The notes: generated by a model not told the origin, from the letters alone. DNA of 44,530 nt from Nitrosomonas sp. (GCA_021604405.1 BQJA01000018.1:1-44530); one strand, 5' to 3'; counted from the stretch's first letter, positions 10,655 through 19,596 are shown. Numbers and translations are program-made.

Positions 10655-11749
10655 ATGTCAAAAATTTATAATTTCAGCGCAGGCCCCGCCGTCTTGCCAA
10701 AAGAAGTTTTAATACAGGCAAAAGAAGAATTTCTTGATTGGCATGGCAGTGGAATGTCAGTCATGGAAATGAGTCACCGTGGCAAAGAATTCATGTCCAT
10801 TGCCGATAAAACTGAAAGTGATTTACGCGAGTTGATAGGAATACCCGAAAATTTCAAAGTGTTATTTTTGCATGGTGGCGCATCCAGTCAATTCGCCATG
10901 GTACCAATGAACTTGCTTCGCGGTAAGCAGGATGCTGATTACATCAATACAGGACAATGGTCGCAGAAAGCAATCAAAGAAGCAAAAAAATACTGTACAG
11001 TCAATATCGCTGCCTCCTCTGAAGACGCTGATTTTACCTACGCGCCAAATCAGCATGAATGGAAGCTTAACCCAGGCGCAGCTTATGTTCATTACACACC
11101 AAATGAAACCATCGGCGGCGTTGAATTTAACTGGATTCCTGATTTAACTCACTCAAACCACAATATCCCGTTGGTAGCAGATATGTCATCGACTATTTTA
11201 TCTCGTCCACTGGATGTCACCAGGTTTGGGCTTATTTATGCCGGCGCCCAGAAAAATATTGGGCCTGCGGGTCTAACTGTTGTTATTATTCGGGAAGATT
11301 TGATGGGAGTAACTCTGCCTGGCTCGCCAACCATGTATGATTATAAATTTCATGCCGACAATCGTTCCATGTATAACACCCCCCCAACTTATGCTTTATA
11401 TATCACCGGTCTTGTTCTGGCATGGTTAAAAAATCTGGGCGGATTAACCGTTATAGAACGTCATAACGCTACCAAAGCTAAGCTGTTATATGATTTACTA
11501 GATAACAGCGATTTTTATCATTGTCCGGTGGCCAGAACTGACCGTTCGCGGATGAATGTACCCTTTACACTTAAAGATCCAGCATTAGATGATGAGTTCC
11601 TAAAACTGGCTGAATCGCATGGCTTAATCCAATTGAAAGGTCATCGGTCTGTCGGCGGCATGCGCGCCTCAATCTATAACGCAATGCCTGTTGAGGGGAT
11701 AAAAACATTGGTGTCATTTATGCAGGAGTTCGCTAACAAACATGCCTGA
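10655..11749 (+). CDS. serC: Phosphoserine aminotransferase
   Basis: SerC converts 3-phosphohydroxypyruvate and glutamate to phosphoserine; the same enzyme serves the 4-phosphoerythronate branch of vitamin B6 synthesis. The family N-terminus YNFSAGPAVLP is intact and the PLP lysine is K200 in GAQKNIGPAG. HGGASSQFAMVPMNLL and the C-terminal HRSVGGMRASIYNAMP phosphate-binding block are typical. Length 364 residues is normal. Its last eight bases overlap the start of serA, so the two consecutive serine pathway enzymes are probably translationally coupled. Confidence 0.98.
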   Translation: MSKIYNFSAGPAVLPKEVLIQAKEEFLDWHGSGMSVMEMSHRGKEFMSIADKTESDLRELIGIPENFKVLFLHGGASSQFAMVPMNLLRGKQDADYINTGQWSQKAIKEAKKYCTVNIAASSEDADFTYAPNQHEWKLNPGAAYVHYTPNETIGGVEFNWIPDLTHSNHNIPLVADMSSTILSRPLDVTRFGLIYAGAQKNIGPAGLTVVIIREDLMGVTLPGSPTMYDYKFHADNRSMYNTPPTYALYITGLVLAWLKNLGGLTVIERHNATKAKLLYDLLDNSDFYHCPVARTDRSRMNVPFTLKDPALDDEFLKLAESHGLIQLKGHRSVGGMRASIYNAMPVEGIKTLVSFMQEFANKHA

Positions 11750-12941
11750 GCGCGCACATAAAATTTTTAAAATTCTAACCCTCAACCAGGTTTCCCCGGT
11801 GGGTCTCGGTTGTTTTCCTGCCAATCACTATTTGGTTGGCGACGATATCACCAATCCGGATGCCATTCTAGTACGCTCACACGATATGCTGACAATGGAC
11901 ATCCCCAACAGTGTTACAGCAATAGGTCGGGCGGGTGCGGGCACCAATAATATACCTGTCAAAAACATGAGCCTTCGCGGTATCCCGGTATTTAACACAC
12001 CAGGTGCAAATGCCAATGCGGTTAAGGAGTTGGTTTTAGCCGGCATGCTGCTGGCATCACGTAATTTGATTCCGGCACTTCAATTCGTTGAAAAACTGCG
12101 GGGAGACAACACCGTACTTCATCAACAGACAGAAAAAGGGAAAAAACAGTTTTCTGGCATCGAATTGCCCAGACGCACACTGGGCATTATTGGTCTCGGC
12201 AAAATTGGAAAATTGGTAGCAGATGCAGCGATTGAGTTGGGCATGAACGTCATCGGCTACGATCCGGATATAACAATCGATGCAGCCTGGCGGCTATCAG
12301 CCGCCATAAAAAAAGCGCAAAGCATTGAAGAATTACTACGCTACAGTGATTTTATTACACTCCATATCCCTTTACTGGATTCCACGCGTCAACTCATAAA
12401 TGATGAGTGCGTGAAAAATATGAAACAAGGCACCACATTACTAAATTTTTCTCGTGATGGCATTATCGATGAAGATGCAGTGTTAGCTGGAATTAACGAT
12501 AATAAAATAAAATATTACGTTTGTGACTTCCCAACTCAGAAGTTACTTCATCATGATGCAGTGATTACACTACCCCATCTAGGAGCATCAACACTGGAAG
12601 CGGAAGAAAACTGCGCTATTATGGTTGTAAATCAGCTCATGGATTATCTGCAAAATGGAAACATCACGAACACGGTTAATTTTCCCGATGTCATTATGGA
12701 GCGAGAATCCCCTTATCGTGTTGCGGTTGCCAATGCCAACGTCCCCAATCTTCTCGGACAAATATCAACAAATATGGCTAAAGCGGGGCTAAATATACAC
12801 AACATGACCAATAAATCCCGCGGTGAAATGGCGTATACATTAGTTGACGTTGACAGTCCCGCACCGCAAGAAACAATCGACACGATCACCATGATTCCTG
12901 GTGTATTAATGGCACGTTATTTACCGGTTCTGGCCGAATAA
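11742..12941 (+). CDS. serA: D-3-phosphoglycerate dehydrogenase, short ACT-containing form
   Basis: Catalyses the first step of serine synthesis, oxidation of 3-phosphoglycerate with NAD+. The Rossmann motif GLGKIG is at residues 151-156, R238 (NFSRDG) and H279 (PHLGAST) occupy the expected substrate and acid-base positions, and an ACT-like domain covers about residues 327-399 (YRVAVANANVPNLLGQ onward). The glutamate that partners the histidine in E. coli SerA appears as Q266 in the segment CDFPTQKL; a DFP-type segment is, from memory, seen in a divergent class of these enzymes. It overlaps serC by eight bases, which strongly supports the PGDH assignment over other 2-hydroxyacid dehydrogenases such as PdxB. 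Confidence 0.9.
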   Translation: MPERAHKIFKILTLNQVSPVGLGCFPANHYLVGDDITNPDAILVRSHDMLTMDIPNSVTAIGRAGAGTNNIPVKNMSLRGIPVFNTPGANANAVKELVLAGMLLASRNLIPALQFVEKLRGDNTVLHQQTEKGKKQFSGIELPRRTLGIIGLGKIGKLVADAAIELGMNVIGYDPDITIDAAWRLSAAIKKAQSIEELLRYSDFITLHIPLLDSTRQLINDECVKNMKQGTTLLNFSRDGIIDEDAVLAGINDNKIKYYVCDFPTQKLLHHDAVITLPHLGASTLEAEENCAIMVVNQLMDYLQNGNITNTVNFPDVIMERESPYRVAVANANVPNLLGQISTNMAKAGLNIHNMTNKSRGEMAYTLVDVDSPAPQETIDTITMIPGVLMARYLPVLAE

Positions 12942-12970
12942 TTAATTGATGAACCAAAAATTTTCTCACC

Positions 12971-14044
12971 ATGGCTGAACAATTCAAACAACTACGTGAT
13001 CAGATAGATGCAATTGATAGCGAAATCCTCAAGCTGATAAATGCACGTGCCAAGCTCGCACAACAAATTGGACAACGAAAGAAAAATGGCATTGTCTATC
13101 GCCCTGAGCGGGAAGCCCAGATACTGGCACGCTTAAAACAATTAAATACTGGTCCTCTGGCTGATGATCGCATTACCCAGCTTTTTATTGAAATAATGTC
13201 ACTTTGCCGTGCCTTGGAGAGGCCCACGATTGTCGCCTGTTTAGGCCCGCGCGGCACTTTTTCTGAAGAAGCCGCTTTGAAACGATTTGGCAGCACAATT
13301 ACCACGCTCGCTTGCGACTCGATAGATGAAGTATTTCGCAAAGTGGAGTCAGGTGCTGCTGATTATGGCGTTGTTCCAGTAGAAAACTCAACAGAAGGTG
13401 CCATCGGCAGAACAATGGATCTTTTATTACAAACTTCCTTAACTGTATGCGGCGAAATTCAGTTACCGGTTCATCAGTTTCTGATGGCACAAAATCCTGA
13501 ACTAACATCTATAGAAAAAATTTATTCGCATCCGCAGTCCTTCTCACAGTGCCATGAATGGCTCAACACAAACCTGGCTCATTTATCTGGCACCAAACGT
13601 ATCAATGCATCCAGCAATGCTGACGCTGCTCGTCTTGCTGCTGCAGACAAAGATGCCGCAGCTATCGCTAGCAAACGAGCCGCGGAAGTATTTAAGCTTA
13701 CGATTTGCGCCGAAAATATCGAAGATGATCCAAAAAATACGACACGGTTTCTAATGATTGGCGCTCAGCAGATCGTAGCTTCTGGTAATGATAAAACCTC
13801 ACTGATCATGTCGACAAGCAATCGCCCTGGTGCGATACATGAGTTATTAGCGCCGTTGGCGCAACATGATGTTAGCATGACACGCTTGGAATCACGCCCA
13901 TCAAGGACTCATCTGTGGGAATATGTTTTTTTTGTGGATATAGAAGGACATCAAAATGATAAAAATATCATTTTAGCTTTAACATCAATTCGTGAAAAAG
14001 CGGCACTCCTCAAGATTCTTGGATCTTACCCAGCCGCACAATAG
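12971..14044 (+). CDS. pheA: Bifunctional chorismate mutase / prephenate dehydratase (P-protein)
   Basis: Converts chorismate to prephenate and then to phenylpyruvate for phenylalanine synthesis. Residues 1 to about 90 are an AroQ-type chorismate mutase (LRDQIDAIDSEILKLINARAKLAQQIG). About 95-270 are the dehydratase domain (LGPRGTFSEEAA, VPVENSTEGAIG, NTTRFLMIG). About 275-355 form the regulatory ACT domain, with the ESRPSR motif that contacts phenylalanine in the family. At 357 residues it is complete. It starts 29 bases after serA and is followed by hisC, so it sits in the middle of a serine/aromatic supraoperon; feedback inhibition by phenylalanine is expected from the ACT domain. Confidence 0.97.
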   Translation: MAEQFKQLRDQIDAIDSEILKLINARAKLAQQIGQRKKNGIVYRPEREAQILARLKQLNTGPLADDRITQLFIEIMSLCRALERPTIVACLGPRGTFSEEAALKRFGSTITTLACDSIDEVFRKVESGAADYGVVPVENSTEGAIGRTMDLLLQTSLTVCGEIQLPVHQFLMAQNPELTSIEKIYSHPQSFSQCHEWLNTNLAHLSGTKRINASSNADAARLAAADKDAAAIASKRAAEVFKLTICAENIEDDPKNTTRFLMIGAQQIVASGNDKTSLIMSTSNRPGAIHELLAPLAQHDVSMTRLESRPSRTHLWEYVFFVDIEGHQNDKNIILALTSIREKAALLKILGSYPAAQ

Positions 14045-14135
14045 CTACTCGGTCTATATGGTCACCAACTTTGCGGTTGTTATTTAAAGCAGATTTTCAA
14101 ACAATTCTCACTTACCATTTAACAAGATTAACTTT

Positions 14136-15254
14136 ATGTATTTATGTGATTTTGCGCCGGAATATGTCCGTGCCATCCAACCTTATCAACCTGGCAAACC
14201 CATTTCAGAGTTGGTTAGAGAATTAGGACTGGATGAGCATAACGTCATCAAACTTGCTTCCAACGAGAATCCACTTGGCACAAGTCCCTTAGCGCTAGAA
14301 GCAATGAATGACGCCCTCAATGATGCCGCGCGCTACCCGGATGGCAGTGGTTTTGATTTAAAAGTTGCGCTATCCGAACGATATGGTGTTAGCGCAGACC
14401 AAATCATTTTAGGCAATGGTTCTAACGATGTCTTAGATCTTGCTGCGCGGGTATTTCTGAAACCCGGTGCAGCCGCCGTTTACTCTCAACATGCTTTCGC
14501 AATTTATCCGCTATTGGTACAAGCCATTGGCGCAAACGGCATCCCCGTTCCTGCTCGGGATTATGGTCATGATATAACGGCCATGCTGGATGCCATTACA
14601 CCGGAAACACGCATTGTTTTTATTGCAAGTCCTAATAATCCGACTGGAACACTATCCAATAAGGATGACTTACAGCACTTTCTCGAACACGTATCACGAG
14701 ATGTGCTGGTTATTTTGGATGAAGCGTATTATGAATACCTCCCTGAGGCCAATAAAACAAATAGTATTACCTGGTTGGATCAGTTTTCCAATTTATTAGT
14801 CACGCGTACCTTCTCCAAAGCATACGGCCTTGCCGGTATCCGCGTTGGATTTGGTATAGCACACCCGGATGTTGCCAACCTGATGAACCGTGTTCGTCAA
14901 CCTTTCAACGTGAGCAATATTGGTCTTTCCGGCGCGCTAGCAGCCCTGCATGACGTTGAGTTTGTACAGCGCACTTATGCGCTCAACCGGGCAGGGATGC
15001 TCCAACTTGCCGATGGATTCCGGAAACTTGATGTTGAATATATCCCGTCTTATGGTAATTTCATGACCTTTTGTGTACCCGGCGATGCTGTTAATGCAAC
15101 AAAAGTGAATCAAAGCCTATTACAACAAGGCGTCATCGTGCGACCTCTGGGCATTTACGAAATGCCGTGCCATCTCCGTACCAGTGTCGGCCTCGAATCC
15201 GAAAATCAGAAATTCCTAAAATCACTCGAACGTGCAATTGGAGAATTGGCTTGA
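14136..15254 (+). CDS. hisC: Histidinol-phosphate / aromatic aminotransferase
   Basis: A class I/II PLP aminotransferase of the HisC family. The PLP lysine is K228 in [24 protein letters not shown] near the N-terminus, ASPNNPTGT and LDEAYYEY are the family signatures. Its position between pheA and aroF/tyrA suggests that this copy makes phenylalanine and tyrosine from their keto acids, as proposed for the hisC copies in aromatic supraoperons, although histidinol-phosphate activity is also likely. The 372-residue length is normal. The stop codon overlaps the proposed TTG start of the next gene by four bases (TTGA). Confidence 0.93.
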   Translation: MYLCDFAPEYVRAIQPYQPGKPISELVRELGLDEHNVIKLASNENPLGTSPLALEAMNDALNDAARYPDGSGFDLKVALSERYGVSADQIILGNGSNDVLDLAARVFLKPGAAAVYSQHAFAIYPLLVQAIGANGIPVPARDYGHDITAMLDAITPETRIVFIASPNNPTGTLSNKDDLQHFLEHVSRDVLVILDEAYYEYLPEANKTNSITWLDQFSNLLVTRTFSKAYGLAGIRVGFGIAHPDVANLMNRVRQPFNVSNIGLSGALAALHDVEFVQRTYALNRAGMLQLADGFRKLDVEYIPSYGNFMTFCVPGDAVNATKVNQSLLQQGVIVRPLGIYEMPCHLRTSVGLESENQKFLKSLERAIGELA

Positions 15255-16267
15255 TCATCATAATGAATAATGATGCGACGGATGCACAAATCGACATCGT
15301 CGTAAAGAAAATTCAATCCCTTGGACATGGCGTCAATATATCACGCGGCACTAAACGCACCGTTATTGGGGCGATTGGAGACGAACAGAAACTCGATCCG
15401 AAACTATTTGATTCCTTGCCTGGTGTCGAATATTCGATGCACATCGTCAAACAATACAAGATCGTATCGCGCGAATCCCACAAACAAGATTCAGTTATTG
15501 AAGTATGCGGTATTCCAATTGGCGGCAGCCAAATACAAGTAATTGGCGGGCCATGTTCTGTAGAAACGCAAGATCAAATGGACTCAGCGGCGCAGCATGT
15601 TGCAGCGGCGGGATGCCGCTTGATTCGCGGTGGAGCCTTCAAGCCTCGAACCAGCCCATACACTTTTCAAGGTAAAGGAAAAGACGGATTGGGAATGCTC
15701 CGTCAAGCAGCAAACAAGTATAATCTGCCCATTGTTACGGAACTGATGGATGTGCGTATGCTTGACACATTCCTTGAGCACGATGTTGACATCATTCAAA
15801 TCGGTACCCGCAACATGCAGAACTTTGATCTGCTTAAAGAAGTAGGCCGCATTGATACCCCAGTCATCCTCAAGCGCGGGATATCCGCCACCATTTCCGA
15901 ATGGTTAATGGCCGCGGAATATATTGCCGCCAGTGGAAATCACAATATCATTTTATGTGAACGTGGCATCCGTACCTTTGAATCGGCTTATCGCAATGTA
16001 CTGGATATTACATGCATTCCAGTCTTGAAGCGAGAAACGCATCTGCCGGTCATCATTGACCCTTCCCACGCCGGCGGCAAAGCCTGGATGGTACCGGCAC
16101 TGTCACGTGCTGCGATTGCAGCAGGGGCTGACGGATTACTTGTAGAAACGCACCCCAACCCAGCTGAAGCATGGTGTGATGCCGATCAAGCCCTCAATCC
16201 TCAGGATTTCAAAGATCTGATGGTATCATTACAAGGCATCGCCCAGACAATCGGGCGTAGCATTTAA
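15251..16267 (+). CDS. aroF: 3-deoxy-7-phosphoheptulonate synthase, class I beta
   Basis: DAHP synthase condenses phosphoenolpyruvate and erythrose 4-phosphate, the entry step of the shikimate pathway. About residues 1-70 form the ferredoxin-like regulatory domain ([25 protein letters not shown]) and the rest is the barrel ([37 protein letters not shown]). I choose the TTG at 15251 as start: GGAG lies seven bases upstream, the protein then begins M-I-I-I-M as family members commonly do, and the length becomes 338, the size of the Thermotoga enzyme. The frame stays open upstream within hisC, but those codons do not resemble the family. The next in-frame ATG is at 15263. Confidence 0.93.
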   Translation: MIIIMNNDATDAQIDIVVKKIQSLGHGVNISRGTKRTVIGAIGDEQKLDPKLFDSLPGVEYSMHIVKQYKIVSRESHKQDSVIEVCGIPIGGSQIQVIGGPCSVETQDQMDSAAQHVAAAGCRLIRGGAFKPRTSPYTFQGKGKDGLGMLRQAANKYNLPIVTELMDVRMLDTFLEHDVDIIQIGTRNMQNFDLLKEVGRIDTPVILKRGISATISEWLMAAEYIAASGNHNIILCERGIRTFESAYRNVLDITCIPVLKRETHLPVIIDPSHAGGKAWMVPALSRAAIAAGADGLLVETHPNPAEAWCDADQALNPQDFKDLMVSLQGIAQTIGRSI

Positions 16268-16288
16268 CAACTATTATAACACTCGCCC

Positions 16289-17173
16289 ATGACTGATTTT
16301 GCCCTCAACAAACTGGTAATTATTGGTGTGGGTTTGATTGGCGGATCATTCGCCATGGCCCTACGTAAAGCAGGAATGGTCAAGTTTATCGTCGGCTTGG
16401 GACGCAACAAAGAAAATTTGCAACGCGCACTTAGCCTCGGCGTTATAGACTCAATTGCGGATGACCCAGCATCAGCAGTGCTAGATGCTGACCTTGTAAT
16501 GCTAGCAATGCCTGTAGGACAGACCGCCAATATCATGGCAAAAATTGCACCGTATCTTGAGTCCAAAACAATTCTCACTGATGTAGGCAGCACCAAACAG
16601 GATGTGATCGTTGCAGCACAATCTTACCTGTCAGACAACCTGAAAAACTTTGTCCCTGGCCATCCCATTGCCGGCGCTGAATTAAGTGGCGTAGCCGCGG
16701 CGCAGGCTGACTTGTTTCGCAATAAACACCTGATACTTACTCCGCTGGCTCAAACCGCCACTCTCGCAATAAACCAAGTTATTAAATGTTGGCAAGCCTG
16801 TGACGCACAAATCTCACAAATGCGCGCTGACGAGCACGACAGAATCCTCGCTGCCACCAGCCATCTACCCCATATTCTGGCATTTACGCTTATGAATTAT
16901 CTACGTAACAATAGTGAAAACAAACCAGATAACCTGTTACGCTTTGCTGGTAGCGGATTCCGTGATTTCACACGAATTGCCAGCAGTTCACCGGAAATGT
17001 GGCGGGATATTTGTCTTGCAAACCGTGAAGCACTGCTTACGCAAATCGACGCTTACAAAACGTCGCTAACATCTTTGCAAAAAGAACTGACAAACAACGA
17101 CGCAGATGCACTGGAAAAAGCATTTACTGAAGCCCGTACTGTACGGGAATCCTGGTTAAAAAACAAAATTTGA
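16289..17173 (+). CDS. tyrA: Prephenate (cyclohexadienyl) dehydrogenase
   Basis: Oxidises prephenate, and possibly arogenate, with NAD(P)+ on the route to tyrosine. The dinucleotide motif GVGLIGGS begins at residue 13. The catalytic regions GHPIAGAELSG and ATSHLPHILAF, with the family histidines, and the FAGSGFRDFTRIA segment are all present. The 294-residue protein has no ACT domain and no fused AroA domain. It begins 21 bases after aroF and is the last gene of the supraoperon here. The frame remains open for 77 codons past its TGA (see findings), but the 294-residue product already looks complete. Confidence 0.96.
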   Translation: MTDFALNKLVIIGVGLIGGSFAMALRKAGMVKFIVGLGRNKENLQRALSLGVIDSIADDPASAVLDADLVMLAMPVGQTANIMAKIAPYLESKTILTDVGSTKQDVIVAAQSYLSDNLKNFVPGHPIAGAELSGVAAAQADLFRNKHLILTPLAQTATLAINQVIKCWQACDAQISQMRADEHDRILAATSHLPHILAFTLMNYLRNNSENKPDNLLRFAGSGFRDFTRIASSSPEMWRDICLANREALLTQIDAYKTSLTSLQKELTNNDADALEKAFTEARTVRESWLKNKI

Positions 17174-17514
17174 GAAAAATTTCTGCGCGATTTACTTCAC
17201 AACAATGCCAATAGAGTTAAATCGTTAGCCACGGAAGAGGCTCCTGCTCAAGTTTTTGTTTCTGGTTTTTCGTTGATACCTGGTTATCCGCAAATTGGCG
17301 GTCATAATCGAGCCTTCTCCCTATTTTTAGCATACCTTCAAAATGTTATCTTTTTTAAAAGATTGTCAACAATCCAATCTTTTTACTCGCGTGCTCGGTC
17401 GATCTAAGAAACATTTTTAAACTTATTCTATTTTGTCATTTAACCGATTTAGAAAGTTAACATTGCAAATTGAGCCCGAAATCCGCAAATCAAATTTATG
17501 GGAGATTACAAAAA
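17174..17514. other. Intergenic region after tyrA
   Basis: This 341-base stretch contains no recognised gene. Directly after the tyrA TGA the same frame stays open to a TAA at 17405-17407, giving 77 codons without any recognised motif. The right half holds a terminator-like inverted repeat (17357-17383) and then the leader of the next gene, with GGGAG at 17500-17504. aroA, which often follows or is fused to tyrA in proteobacteria, is not here. Confidence 0.5.
17357..17384 (+). terminator. Candidate terminator after tyrA
   Basis: AAAAGATTG (17357-17365) and CAATCTTTT (17375-17383) form a perfect 9-base-pair stem with a 9-base loop. The right arm ends in a short T-run. It is AT-rich and therefore weak, but it is the only such structure between tyrA and the next gene. 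It could act on either strand. Confidence 0.45.
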
Positions 17515-19197
17515 TTGAAACCATTAAAGATTGGTGTTTTACTCGACCCAGATAAGCCGCTCATGGACTATGAAGCACATATTTTTTCCAATATACTAAA
17601 TGATACGAGATATGAAGTTCTTTGCACAATTAAAGATGGTAGAAAAGCAACAAGAAAACTGCCGATTATTGAAAAATACAAAGGCGTCAAATTAACGGGA
17701 ACGCTACTAACGTCTCTGGTATTTTTAGTACTGGATTTTCTGGAAAACTGGCTGTTAAAAAAGAAGAGCACAACGTCCTTTGATAAGACAGAAGTGGCTG
17801 CAAAAATTGCCACGCTTCCATGTATTGAATTGTTCCCACAAAGAAAAGATTTGTCTGATGTTTTCTCGAGAGAAGACTGCGCGAAAATAGGGAAATTGAA
17901 CTTTGATGTGCTATTGAAACATGAATTCCAAACAATTAAAGGAGAAATTTTAAACGTTCCTAAATATGGCATTTGGTCTCTTCAACCTGGCGACAATAAA
18001 GACTTTAGAGGTAGTCCCGGTGGATTTTGGGAAGTTTATAATAACAGCAGCGTGACGGGGGTAACACTGCAACTTCTGGGGAACGAACTGAATAGTAATA
18101 GAATAATTGCAAAAGGATTTTATAATACACAAAATCTTTGGTATATAAATCTAGAAAACGCTTTAGATTGCTCGGTTGACCTGCTATTAAAGCATTTGCG
18201 GTTACTTTACGAAGAACACGCTTTTGAAACTACAGCTAACGGCACATACAGTAACAAAAATTTCCAATATCCAACTTTTTTTCAGGCTTTCCGGTATATA
18301 TCACGACAATATTCTAAAGTCGCATTTCATGAAATTTCCAAATTAATTTACAAAAAAGCTAAGATCGAAGATAACAGGGATGTTTGGAAATTACACATTG
18401 GTAAGGGTCGTATCGAAAACGCAATGTTATGGCAGACAACAACAATAGAACCACCGGCTAATGAATTCTGGGCTGATCCATTTTTATTTGAATACCAAGA
18501 CAAGACATATGTTTTTTTTGAAAACTGGCAGTATTCAAGAGAAAAAGGTAAAATTTCAGTAGGCATTATCAATGAAGATCGGATTACAGATGTCAAAGAC
18601 TGTCTTGATCTCGATTATCACTTATCCTATCCGCTTATATTCGAATATCAAAACCAAATCTTTATGATTCCAGAAACAGGCCAAATGAAAAGGCTTGAAA
18701 TTTGGCGATGTGACCACTTTCCAAATAAGTGGTCACTGGAGAAAACTTGTTTTGAAGATGAAGGACGTTCTTTAGTTGACAGCACAATTACAAAAGACTC
18801 GAATAACCAATTTTGGTTGTTTGTAAATTTTGGCTCCAGGAAATTTCTCGAACACGGCAGTGATCTCTGTGTGTTTAAAATCGATAGCCCAATGATGAAT
18901 GAAATTATTCCCCACAAATTAAATCCAGTGACAAGTGACTGCAGGTCTGCCAGAAACGCGGGTAATATTTACATTGACAAAAATGGCAGGTTAATTCGTC
19001 CATCCCAGGCCAGCCAGAATGGTGTTTATGGCGAATGTTTTAACCTCTGCCATATAAAAAAATTAACAATAGACGCCTATGAAGAAGAAATCCTGAAAAC
19101 AGTTACGCCAGAATATAAAGATGGGTTATATGCTACACATCATGTAAGTCATGCCAGTGATATCTTCGTCGTAGACGGTTGCTATAAGCATAGATGA
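17515..19197 (+). CDS. Formyltransferase-like plus GINT1-type propeller protein, probable surface glycan biosynthesis
   Basis: Two domains are visible. About residues 1-230 resemble the formyltransferase fold: the segment PGDNKDFRGSPGGFWEV followed by VTGVTLQLL matches its HP-x-x-L/RG-x-P and tGvT landmarks. About residues 285-560 resemble the beta-propeller domain named after plant glucosamine inositolphosphorylceramide transferase (ADPFLFEYQDKTYVFFE, YPLIFEY, MIPETGQ, HHVSHASDIFVVDG). Bacterial proteins with this pair of domains exist, but I know of no proven reaction. The position of the formyltransferase catalytic His holds Q157. The TTG at 17515 is preferred because GGGAG is 10 bases upstream; TTG at 17470 is possible. 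The gene is AT-rich, stands alone, and lies beside an IS relic, so acquisition by transfer is likely. Confidence 0.6.
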   Translation: MKPLKIGVLLDPDKPLMDYEAHIFSNILNDTRYEVLCTIKDGRKATRKLPIIEKYKGVKLTGTLLTSLVFLVLDFLENWLLKKKSTTSFDKTEVAAKIATLPCIELFPQRKDLSDVFSREDCAKIGKLNFDVLLKHEFQTIKGEILNVPKYGIWSLQPGDNKDFRGSPGGFWEVYNNSSVTGVTLQLLGNELNSNRIIAKGFYNTQNLWYINLENALDCSVDLLLKHLRLLYEEHAFETTANGTYSNKNFQYPTFFQAFRYISRQYSKVAFHEISKLIYKKAKIEDNRDVWKLHIGKGRIENAMLWQTTTIEPPANEFWADPFLFEYQDKTYVFFENWQYSREKGKISVGIINEDRITDVKDCLDLDYHLSYPLIFEYQNQIFMIPETGQMKRLEIWRCDHFPNKWSLEKTCFEDEGRSLVDSTITKDSNNQFWLFVNFGSRKFLEHGSDLCVFKIDSPMMNEIIPHKLNPVTSDCRSARNAGNIYIDKNGRLIRPSQASQNGVYGECFNLCHIKKLTIDAYEEEILKTVTPEYKDGLYATHHVSHASDIFVVDGCYKHR

Positions 19198-19284
19198 AAC
19201 CGCGTTAAAACACGGAAGCGCAAATTATTTTTAAGCGTACGACCCTATCGTATGCTATTTTTCCTGTTTTAGTGATTCAACAGA

Positions 19285-19557
19285 ATTCCACTTTGGCAAA
19301 AATAAGTTAATACGCTATTCAACTATCCAAAGAATATTCGCAAAGCCATATATATAACCAATGCCATTGAATCACTTAACAGCGTCATTCGAAAACCATC
19401 CAGAAACGCAAACTGTTTCCTACTGACGATTCAGATAAAAAAAGTAGCCTATCTGGCAATCATAATGCATCTAAAAAATGGACGATATCAATAAGAAACG
19501 AAAAATCAGCAATGAAATCGTTTTATGATTGAATTTGCACAGTATTTGGCGGATTAA
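19285..19557 (+). pseudogene. IS256-family transposase, C-terminal relic
   Basis: Translating in shifting frames gives the characteristic end of IS256-type (mutator-like) transposases: LFNYPKNIRKAIYITNAIES, then LNSVIRK and KKVAYLAI in one frame (19315-19494), KKWTISIRNEKSAMK in the next, and NRFMIEFAQYLAD with a stop at 19555-19557 in the third. The family motif is IRK-x-IYTTNAIESLNS...KxxYLAI...KKWT.PIRNW. At least two frameshifts and an in-frame stop (19303-19305) make it non-functional. The N-terminal catalytic part is missing. It marks a past insertion in this accessory segment. Confidence 0.85.
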
Positions 19558-19571
19558 GTTTAACCAAAGCA

Positions 19572-19596
19572 GTTACACAGAATCCTTTACACCCTC
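19572..19596 (+). mobile_element. Remnant right end of the IS256-family element
   Basis: Fourteen bases after the transposase relic stop lies GTTACACAGAATCCTTTACA followed by CCCTC. This resembles the terminal inverted repeats of IS256-family elements, which commonly contain ACACA-AAT-x-TT-ACA. No matching left repeat or target duplication was found in the neighbourhood, so the left side has been deleted or is too diverged. Confidence 0.55.

Noticed and set aside
17470..17514. TTG at 17470 as start of the glycan-type protein
   Set aside because: The 15 extra codons have no ribosome binding site, whereas the TTG at 17515 has GGGAG ten bases upstream and gives the expected K-I-G-V-L-L start of the fold.
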